From NCBI RefSeq assembly GCF_021390245.1, contig NZ_JAJUXH010000004.1:62001-126000 (forward strand): DNA of 64,000 nucleotides. The letters run 5' to 3'. The DNA is from Dyadobacter sp. CY323. GTDB lineage: Bacteria > Bacteroidota > Bacteroidia > Cytophagales > Spirosomataceae. Positions 1 to 6,564 of this stretch are shown piece after piece (position 1 is the stretch's first letter; each line of letters starts with the position of its first letter). The position numbers and the translations under genes are program-made. The notes under the pieces are model-generated. The model did not search any database, was not told the DNA's origin, and was given only the letters and a program-made list of their open reading frames with translations.

Positions 1-1401
1 CTCTACACCGATCAATTGCGCGTCGGCGGATAAGTATCCTTTCATTTTTTTACCAAAATCCGAAAGTGCTTCTTTTAATGGATAGGCAATGTTTTCCGGC
101 AGAACTTCATATAAATCAACGGCATGCAAACCCGGCTGATAAGATGTATCCCGCAACTGCGCAGACATTTTACCTTTCACAAAATCAGTGGCGAGCTGGG
201 CCGGAGCAGTTTGAGTGGATCCGGCCAGCCGGCACGCTGCCTGCTCCATTTCCTGCTGATAATGCAAGCCCGCGAGCGGTCCGAACTCTTTATATGCTTC
301 CAGATCAGCCTCTTCCACAGACACGACAATGCCCGAATTCGCATACGGTGAATCCCGGCGAGAAGGTGACATTCCATTCACGACCACTTCCCCCGAAGCT
401 GTCGCTGCCGGAACAATAAAGCCGCCCGGGCACATGCAAAACGAAAAAACACCCCGCTGAATGCCTTTGTAACGGGTTTGGGTAACAAGACTGTACGATG
501 CTGCCGGCAGATATGGGCCACGGTCCGTTTCGCAGTGATACTGGATTTTGTCGATCGTATTTTGCGGATGCTCAATGCGTACACCCATCGCAAATGACTT
601 CCTCTCGATCCGGATATTTTTTGCAAAAAGCATTTCGTAAATATCCCGCGCCGAATGTCCGGTGGCGAGGATTACGCCAATGCCAATATGTTCTTTACCA
701 TCATGGGTAACAACTCCTTTGATCATATTCTGATTAATAATGAGGTCTATTACTTTGGTATCGAAATGGATTTCGCCCCCTGCCTTCAAAATACTCTCAC
801 GCATTTGAGAGACGACAACCGGTAGTTTATTGGTGCCGATATGCGGGTGGGCGTCGATCAGGATCTGTTCGCTTGCGCCGTGGTTCACGAAGATTTCCAG
901 TACGCGCCGGATATCGCCCCGTTTGTTTGAACGGGTATAAAGCTTGCCATCTGAATAAGTTCCCGCGCCACCTTCGCCAAAACAGTAATTGGATTCCGGA
1001 TTTACTTCATGATCCTTATTAATAGCCGCGAGATCACGACGTCTCGCCCGCACATCTTTGCCTCTTTCGAAGATCACAGGTTTGATACCCAGCTCAATAA
1101 GCCGGAGTGCGGCGAACATCCCAGCCGGGCCGCAGCCTATAATGATCGCCTGCGGATGGTTTTGTACCTGACCATATTTGAACTGGTAGCTGATCAGTGA
1201 TGCAGGAATTTCACGCACATACACTTCGACCTGTACATTTACCTTGATCTGCCGGCTCCGGGCATCAATCGATTGTCGTGTTTTGCGGATAAAGACGTCG
1301 TCAACGTCGCGCAAACGGAGTTTTTTAATGATATGCTGACGAAATTGTTCGTCGTCCAGCGCCACTTCCGGCGCGAGGGTAAGTTGAAGCGTATGTTGCA
1401 T
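1..1401 (-). CDS. FAD-dependent dehydrogenase (COG2509-like), 3' end outside window
   Basis: I translated this frame by hand. It opens at an ATG (complement of 1399-1401) and stays open for 467 codons to the window edge, so the C-terminus is missing. Residues 1-84 form an N-terminal domain typical of the uncharacterised FAD-dependent dehydrogenase family. A Rossmann FAD site follows (IIIGCGPAGMFAALR, glycines near residues 89-94), then an acidic residue ending the second strand (VIFERGKD) and a FGEGGAGTYSDGKL stretch characteristic of this family. The substrate is unknown in the family, and the protein is expected to be cytoplasmic. It is divergent from the epimerase gene at 1521. Family assignment is firm; function is not. 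Confidence 0.8.
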   Translation of the reverse strand, partial: MQHTLQLTLAPEVALDDEQFRQHIIKKLRLRDVDDVFIRKTRQSIDARSRQIKVNVQVEVYVREIPASLISYQFKYGQVQNHPQAIIIGCGPAGMFAALRLIELGIKPVIFERGKDVRARRRDLAAINKDHEVNPESNYCFGEGGAGTYSDGKLYTRSNKRGDIRRVLEIFVNHGASEQILIDAHPHIGTNKLPVVVSQMRESILKAGGEIHFDTKVIDLIINQNMIKGVVTHDGKEHIGIGVILATGHSARDIYEMLFAKNIRIERKSFAMGVRIEHPQNTIDKIQYHCETDRGPYLPAASYSLVTQTRYKGIQRGVFSFCMCPGGFIVPAATASGEVVVNGMSPSRRDSPYANSGIVVSVEEADLEAYKEFGPLAGLHYQQEMEQAACRLAGSTQTAPAQLATDFVKGKMSAQLRDTSYQPGLHAVDLYEVLPENIAYPLKEALSDFGKKMKGYLSADAQLIGVE

Positions 1402-1520
1402 TGGAAAGGGATTTATCCTTTAATGCTGCAAAGTTAAGGAGAGTTTCCATTCAATGAGGGTAACATTCCGGGGACTTTCACTTTGATAGGAAGTTACCGG
1501 ATCCCTATCTGACTTGTAAT

Positions 1521-2444
1521 ATGGCATTGAACAGACGAAAATTTCTCAGCACATTAGCAGTTTCAAGCGGGGTCGCTTTTCTGCCGGAATCAGAATTTGC
1601 GCCAGCGCATTTGACCCAATATCCGGTTTCCTGCAATCAATATTCGTGGATTACTTTTTACGCCAGGGAAGGCCGGGAATGGGGAGCGGATTTGGATGTT
1701 TCGCTTGGTGAGTTTGCTTCAACAGGCATTAAAGCATATGAACCTGCATTCAACAATGCGGCCGAGGTGACTAAACTGCTTCCTTATCTGAAAAAATATA
1801 AGCTGGTAATGCCATCGGTTTATGTGAATAGTACATTACATCATGCAGAGGAAAGTGCTAAATCCATTAAATCTGTTTTGGAAATCGCCGACGCATTAAA
1901 ACCGGCTGATACAAAAATTATCGTCACCAATCCTAACCCGATCAAATGGGGTAGCGACCAGAATAAGTCGGACGATGAACTTGCCGAACAAGCTAAAAAC
2001 CTGGACAAGCTTGGGGCCGAGCTGAAAAAGAAAGGCATTACCCTCGCATACCACACGCATGATGTGGAGTTGCGGGCCGCTGCACGGGAATTTCATCACA
2101 TGCTGCTGGCTACAAAACCTGAAAATGTGTCGCTTTGTCTGGATGTGCATTGGGTTTACCGCGGCTCGGGGAATTCACAGGTCGCTTTATTTGACATCGT
2201 GAAGTTGTATGGCAAACGCATTGTCGAGCTGCATATCAGACAATCGAAAGGTGGTATCTGGCAGGAAACATTTTCTGAAGGAGATATCGATTATATAAGG
2301 TTGGCCAAATCACTCAACGAGCTCAATGTGAAGCCACATCTGGTTTTAGAGCAATGCCTTGAAAAAACGTCACCGAAAACAATAAATGCCGTTCAAGCAC
2401 ACATTATCGACATGAAATATGTCTCTAGTGTATTTGGTGTTTAA
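1521..2444 (+). CDS. Tat-exported sugar phosphate isomerase/epimerase-like TIM barrel protein
   Basis: This 307-residue protein starts with a twin-arginine signal (NRRKFLSTLAVSSG, residues 4-17). The rest matches the xylose-isomerase-like TIM barrel family (AP endonuclease family 2 fold). Visible metal-site signatures are YHTHDVE (about residue 177), CLDVHW (about 206), ELHIRQ (about 235) and a late LEQC glutamate. Such exported epimerase-like proteins are common in Bacteroidota and often act on sugars or keto-sugars, but the substrate cannot be read from the sequence. The gene is followed 11 bp later by hicA. Nothing nearby defines its pathway. Confidence 0.8.
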   Translation: MALNRRKFLSTLAVSSGVAFLPESEFAPAHLTQYPVSCNQYSWITFYAREGREWGADLDVSLGEFASTGIKAYEPAFNNAAEVTKLLPYLKKYKLVMPSVYVNSTLHHAEESAKSIKSVLEIADALKPADTKIIVTNPNPIKWGSDQNKSDDELAEQAKNLDKLGAELKKKGITLAYHTHDVELRAAAREFHHMLLATKPENVSLCLDVHWVYRGSGNSQVALFDIVKLYGKRIVELHIRQSKGGIWQETFSEGDIDYIRLAKSLNELNVKPHLVLEQCLEKTSPKTINAVQAHIIDMKYVSSVFGV

Positions 2445-2455
2445 CTGGAGCGTTA

Positions 2456-2713
2456 ATGGGTAAATTAGAAAAGCTGATTACAAAGCTTTTGTCAGGATCG
2501 GCTGACAATAATTTCCGATTTGAAGATTTAAGATCGGTGTTGTTATCACTTGGTTTTACAGAAAAAACAACAGCTGGCAGCCATCGAATTTTTTATATGG
2601 CAAATGTTTTGGAAATTGTAAATATCCAACCCGATGGAAACAAAGCAAAGCCATATCAGGTTAAACAAGTGAGATCGATTATTTTGAAATATAGTCTTGT
2701 CAGTTATGAATAG
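2456..2713 (+). CDS. hicA: HicA-type mRNA interferase toxin
   Basis: This 85-residue basic protein has the HicA double-stranded-RNA-binding-like fold signature: an early LRSVLLSLGF segment and the catalytic-histidine region TAGSHRIFY. It then has a VNIQPDGNKAKPYQVKQVR tail, which matches the HicA pattern ending in a basic KxxxVR segment. HicA toxins cleave mRNA and tmRNA and are neutralised by HicB. The ATG lies 11 bp after the epimerase stop, so the pair may ride on that transcript. HicB overlaps its 3' end by 8 bp. Confidence 0.8.
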   Translation: MGKLEKLITKLLSGSADNNFRFEDLRSVLLSLGFTEKTTAGSHRIFYMANVLEIVNIQPDGNKAKPYQVKQVRSIILKYSLVSYE

Positions 2714-2918
2714 TAAGTACGAAATAATTATGTATTGGAGCGAGGATGATAATCGGTTTATCGTCGAAGTTCCCGAATTGCCGGGTTGTGTAGCCGATGG
2801 ATCTACCAGAGGCGAAGCTTTGGCAAATGCGCAAATCGTGATCGATCAGTGGATTGAGACGGCGAAAGAATTAGGAAGAGAGATTCCGCGGGCAAAAGGC
2901 AAATTAGCGTACGCCTGA
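2706..2918 (+). CDS. hicB: HicB-type antitoxin
   Basis: This roughly 70-residue protein has the HicB partner domain: a short strand (YEIIMYWSEDDNRFIVEVPE), the LPGCVADGST turn, and a helix GEALANAQIVIDQWIETAKELG. It lacks an added ribbon-helix-helix or HTH domain, so DNA binding by this short form is uncertain. I chose the ATG at 2706, which overlaps hicA by 8 bp; an upstream TTG at 2697 is also open. The last 15 bp overlap the 3' end of the convergent hydroxylase gene. Confidence 0.78.
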   Translation: MNSKYEIIMYWSEDDNRFIVEVPELPGCVADGSTRGEALANAQIVIDQWIETAKELGREIPRAKGKLAYA

Positions 2919-3818
2919 TTCCACTTCCTTTTGCAAATCCTTACTTGTCTTTCGCGATCCATCCGGCGACCAGCCGGGTGCTTTGAAAAGGTATTTCAAT
3001 TTCGTTTTGAAGTCAGTTGGCTGACGAAAATCCTTTCCGATCTCTTTCCATTCGTGAAAAACCGTGTTTGCCAGCGTTTCGGACACAACCGATTTTGTTA
3101 AGCCATATCTGGGTGGTACAGCAGGTAGTTCTTCCTGAAAAGTCCCGAAAACACGGTCCCAGACAATCAAACACATCCCCATATTTTTATCCAGGTACTG
3201 CACATTGCTGGCGTGGTGAACGCGGTGGTGCGACGGTGTAACAAAAATGTATTCAAGCCAGCCCAGCTTGTTCACATATTCGGTGTGGACGATGATGCCG
3301 TAAATCTGTGTAAGTGAATACATGACGATGATATCAGCCGGATCGAAGCCGATCAGCGCCAATGGAATAAAATAGATAAAACGGTACAAAGGCTGAAAAA
3401 CAGAAGAACGGAACCCGGTAGTTAAATTGAAATGCTCCGACGAATGGTGCGTCACATGAACCGCCCAGAAAAGCCGGCAATGGTGATCCACATAATGCAA
3501 AGTATAAAAAGCAAGGTCTTCGAGCAGGAAAAGCAAAGCCCAATATACATATGGGTTTTGTATAGGAGATACCAACGCAAAATTGTAAAACCAGATCAAA
3601 ACCCCCACGTAAACAGCCCTGAAAAGCAGATCCACACCGCCATTTATGAGCATTAACAATGCGTTGGTAAGACTGTCTTTGAAAGAATAGGAACGGCGGA
3701 TAGAATGCTCCGGATGCGGTTGACGATAAGTCAGGAATATTTCCAGGACAATGAGAATTACATAAAACGGGGTGGATAGTTTTAGTAAAAGATCCTCAAA
3801 GTCATAGGTGCCAGGCAT
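2904..3818 (-). CDS. Fatty acid hydroxylase / sterol desaturase family membrane protein
   Basis: This 304-residue integral membrane protein carries the di-iron histidine clusters of the family: HYVDHH (about residue 108), HVTHHSSEHFN (about 121), a single HTEYV histidine and the final PSHHRVHH cluster (about 195). Several hydrophobic spans lie between them. Family members hydroxylate or desaturate lipids such as fatty acids, sterols or carotenoids using O2; the substrate here is not visible. The C-terminal tail is soluble and basic. The gene is convergent with hicB (15 bp overlap) and lies downstream of the ScfR-type regulator on the same strand. Confidence 0.85.
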   Translation of the reverse strand: MPGTYDFEDLLLKLSTPFYVILIVLEIFLTYRQPHPEHSIRRSYSFKDSLTNALLMLINGGVDLLFRAVYVGVLIWFYNFALVSPIQNPYVYWALLFLLEDLAFYTLHYVDHHCRLFWAVHVTHHSSEHFNLTTGFRSSVFQPLYRFIYFIPLALIGFDPADIIVMYSLTQIYGIIVHTEYVNKLGWLEYIFVTPSHHRVHHASNVQYLDKNMGMCLIVWDRVFGTFQEELPAVPPRYGLTKSVVSETLANTVFHEWKEIGKDFRQPTDFKTKLKYLFKAPGWSPDGSRKTSKDLQKEVESGVR

Positions 3819-3953
3819 AATCGTATCTACAAATAAGGTGTAAATATAGTTGGGTGTATAATCATAAAATTTGACAGCTTAAATTCTAAGAATTTTTTAA
3901 TCTGCGAATTTCTCTTGTCAACATACAGACAGTTATACCCAGTAAAACCCCTA

Positions 3954-5444
3954 TCAATGAATGATCCTTCTCAATGCTTTTCTCAGTTCTTCATTCTTGT
4001 GCCTTTTCTGAAGAATAATGGGCGCAGCAATGCGTTCCCGGCAATCGAACAGCGAGCAACGCTCACACGTCTGGTTCACATCTCTTGAATGCAGATTCGG
4101 ATCGTCCAGAAATGCCAGTTTTTCTTTGGTCGCATCGTCGAGGTAAATGCCCATGGATACACTTACATTTAGATTGGGCGTGGGGGACATTTGTTGCGCG
4201 AAACTGATCACGAGGTACTGGTCCTGGGTATCGATATAGGTTGATTTCTGTGCTTTACAGAGAATGCCGGGTTGTCCTTTTTGCTGAATAACCTCAGCCA
4301 GATCATTTAAAATGGTGAGCGCGACCCACCTTCTGCAATAATGTTCGTCTTTCACAGTATGCGGATAATGCTTTCTGGAAATGTGCATTTCCTTCGTCAT
4401 ATCAAATACATTTTGCCCCACGAAGTTATTGAACCTCGAAAAAAAGATTTGGTTGATCCCAAAATAGCGTGGAAGTACATTACTCAGCCGGTAGCAAAAC
4501 GATTCGGGTGTAGTGTTGAAATCGTGAATCAGTTGGATCAGCTTTTCCGGTTGCCAGGTTTTTTGTGCAAAAAACTCTGTAATGGCTGGAACGAGCAAAC
4601 TTCTTTTAATAATGATCGCACTGGCGAAATACGATGCTTTGAAATTGTTCAGAAGTTGCTCAAACGATTCTGCTTCCACCAATGCAGTGGTATGCAGCCT
4701 GTTTTTGAGGTTTAAATACAGGTAACCGATTTCTCTGCCATAAACAAATGCACGCTGCACGGAAGATAAATGCGTGTTGATCAGTAACCGGTTTCCCAAA
4801 GGGTTCGTGATGGTCAGCGATCTTACAGTAGAAAACTCGGGGTTAACCCGCTCGTTGATCGGGTCGATCGTGTAATTGAATTTGGTTTTAAGTATTTCAG
4901 CCAGATAAGTTTCGTCAAGTAACCGCCCGGCCTCCACATGGCTTTCTTCCAAAAATCGCTCCGCTTCCAGCTCAATGTCCTCGAAATAATTATCATGCAT
5001 TTCCTGATAAGTCCGCAGGGCTGAAAAATAGAATTTCTCAATGGACATATTATAATTTCGCGCAATCTCGATCAGTGTCCCTACAAACGCGCTGATCTTC
5101 ATCGGGGCATCCGAAAGTATTTCTAATAAATTGGCGGGATCTATTCCGAAAAGCTCTAATGGAAGTTCTGTAAGTACATTTGAGCTGAGCAGATCTGAGA
5201 TCGGTTCGAGTCGCTTGCTTAGTTTGAGCGATACCAGCGTATCGTAATCGACATCCATCGCGCGGGACAATGCGAGGATCTTGTCGGATTTGGGATATTT
5301 TTTCCCTTTTTCAATTTCGTTGATATAAGAAATCGAAAGCCCCGACTTCTGGGAAAGCTCACTGAGAGACATCCCTTTGTCAAGCCGGAGTTGTTTAAGC
5401 TTTAATCCGAATACCAGTCTTACGTTATCTGTATTTATCGCCAC
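3954..5444 (-). CDS. XRE-family regulator of the short-chain fatty acyl (ScfR/RamB-like) type
   Basis: This 496-residue protein has an N-terminal Cro/CI helix-turn-helix (residues about 12-66, with MSLSELSQKSGLSISYINEIEKG). A long middle region resembles the IrrE/ImmA-like fold (AFVYGREIGYLYLN) without a visible HExxH zinc site. A C-terminal cysteine-bearing region follows (NQTCERCSLFDCRERIAAP). This layout matches the family of regulators that sense acyl-CoA or central carbon status, such as RamB, PrpC-linked regulators and MccR. Target genes cannot be told. A Bacteroidota -7 element is visible upstream at 5510-5517. Confidence 0.8.
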   Translation of the reverse strand: MAINTDNVRLVFGLKLKQLRLDKGMSLSELSQKSGLSISYINEIEKGKKYPKSDKILALSRAMDVDYDTLVSLKLSKRLEPISDLLSSNVLTELPLELFGIDPANLLEILSDAPMKISAFVGTLIEIARNYNMSIEKFYFSALRTYQEMHDNYFEDIELEAERFLEESHVEAGRLLDETYLAEILKTKFNYTIDPINERVNPEFSTVRSLTITNPLGNRLLINTHLSSVQRAFVYGREIGYLYLNLKNRLHTTALVEAESFEQLLNNFKASYFASAIIIKRSLLVPAITEFFAQKTWQPEKLIQLIHDFNTTPESFCYRLSNVLPRYFGINQIFFSRFNNFVGQNVFDMTKEMHISRKHYPHTVKDEHYCRRWVALTILNDLAEVIQQKGQPGILCKAQKSTYIDTQDQYLVISFAQQMSPTPNLNVSVSMGIYLDDATKEKLAFLDDPNLHSRDVNQTCERCSLFDCRERIAAPIILQKRHKNEELRKALRRIIH

Positions 5445-5509
5445 TTTGCTGAATGAATGAAGCCCGGAAAGGGTAGGGTTTACCTTACGGGAAATTAGTC
5501 AAAGAAACA

Positions 5510-5517
5510 CAAAAGTA
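5510..5517 (-). promoter_or_regulatory. Candidate -7 element for the XRE regulator
   Basis: Read on the minus strand this is TACTTTTG, matching the Bacteroidota -7 consensus TAnnTTTG. It lies about 65 bp upstream of the regulator start codon. No clear TTG -33 box stands at the right distance, so the call rests on the -7 match alone. Confidence 0.4.
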
Positions 5518-5550
5518 GAAATCGCCGCCGGGAAGCCCGAAACTACGAAA

Positions 5551-5587
5551 ATAAAAAACGGAATCTGTCGATTGACAAACTCCGTTT
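5551..5587 (-). terminator. Rho-independent terminator after the outer-membrane barrel gene
   Basis: On the minus strand, AAACGGA (5587-5581) pairs with TCCGTTT (5562-5556), with an inner TGTC/GACA helix in the loop. The stem is followed by a T-rich run (TTTTTTATTTT). It lies 22 bp past the stop codon of the barrel gene. Confidence 0.75.
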
Positions 5588-5608
5588 CTCACTGCCAGGC
5601 TGAATTTC

Positions 5609-6283
5609 TTAAAGAATCGAGAATCCTAAAGTTGCCTGGAACAGATTACCTTTTTTACCAAACTGTGATGCTGTGGTCGCATTGTTGAAATTGACATCAA
5701 CCAGTTCCGTGAAATTTCCTTCATAGCGAACGTCCAGCGCCAGCCTTCCGAAATCAAACCCAACTCCTGCCTGATAACCATAGGCAATGCGGTTTTTGAA
5801 TTCCGCACCGGAATTGCTGCCTGTGATTACGTCAAATGAATCGCCCAGTTTGCCATTGCTGGTCAATCGGTAAGAAGCCATCGGTCCTACGTTAATCCTG
5901 AAAAACTTGGCAACCCGCACACCAAACAACACGGGCACATCGAAGTTGGAAAAACGAACGTCTACTTTTCCGTCAGAATTCTGGACACCGTCCTCATACA
6001 CATTAAACCTGCCTCCTTTTTGAGAAAGAAGAAGTTCAGGCTGGATGTAAAAAGTTTTACCAAACCTGAAAAATACACCGCCTACAAAACCCAGAGAACG
6101 GTTGTCGTTGTCTTTGAAACTGAAGGCGGACTGGGTCGAATTTAGCGATAAATCGTTGCTGCCGTTAATATTGGACAAGTTTGCACCCGCTTTTATACCA
6201 AACCGAAAAGCCGGGTCATATTGAGCTGATGCCGAGTAGCTCACAATCATCATCGCACACAGCGCAATCATAATGTTTTTCAT
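5609..6283 (-). CDS. Porin-family outer membrane beta-barrel protein
   Basis: This 224-residue protein has a Sec signal peptide (IMIALCAMMIVSYSASAQ) and then alternating amphipathic strands: FRFGIKAGANLSNI, LGFVGGVFFRFGKTFYIQPELLLSQKG and a final LFQATLGFSIL. This is the outer-membrane-barrel family (PorT-like, PF13568) common in Bacteroidota. Role unknown; it may be structural or take part in transport. It stands alone, with its own terminator downstream and 281 bp of non-coding DNA before leuS. Confidence 0.8.
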   Translation of the reverse strand: MKNIMIALCAMMIVSYSASAQYDPAFRFGIKAGANLSNINGSNDLSLNSTQSAFSFKDNDNRSLGFVGGVFFRFGKTFYIQPELLLSQKGGRFNVYEDGVQNSDGKVDVRFSNFDVPVLFGVRVAKFFRINVGPMASYRLTSNGKLGDSFDVITGSNSGAEFKNRIAYGYQAGVGFDFGRLALDVRYEGNFTELVDVNFNNATTASQFGKKGNLFQATLGFSIL

Positions 6284-6458
6284 AGTAATCGTTGTTTTAA
6301 TTGTATTGATGAATTACTAAAATTATTTAAAAACCCATGCCCCGGGTTCCTGACCGGTTTGCATGGTAAATTGGGTATGCAATTCTACAAACAGCCGATC
6401 CCGACGGATTATGTACAGGTTATATGAGACTAAATGACCTGATTAATATCAAAAAGGC

Positions 6459-6466
6459 TATTTTTG
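6459..6466 (+). promoter_or_regulatory. Candidate -7 element for leuS
   Basis: TATTTTTG matches TAnnTTTG and lies about 100 bp before the leuS ATG. No matching -33 box is obvious. The rest of the 281-bp gap between the barrel gene and leuS shows no other structure that I can name. Confidence 0.4.
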
Positions 6467-6564
6467 CGCTCCCGTTTTGCAATTGGATTTGTAAACCGTC
6501 AGTCCGCAACGAACAGGACATTATCAACGGCTAAGCGCCGGAACGCATTTAAATTAACAACGAT

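Noticed and set aside
66-419. Open frames on both strands at the window start
   Set aside because: They lie inside the minus-strand FAD dehydrogenase, which has a complete Rossmann motif and an open frame to the edge.
4341-4715. 124-codon open frame inside the XRE regulator gene on the other strand
   Set aside because: It lies antisense to a well-supported regulator and no domain is visible.
3954-5444. XRE regulator as a phage repressor
   Set aside because: It is far too long, with ScfR/RamB-type middle and C-terminal regions, and no phage genes are nearby.
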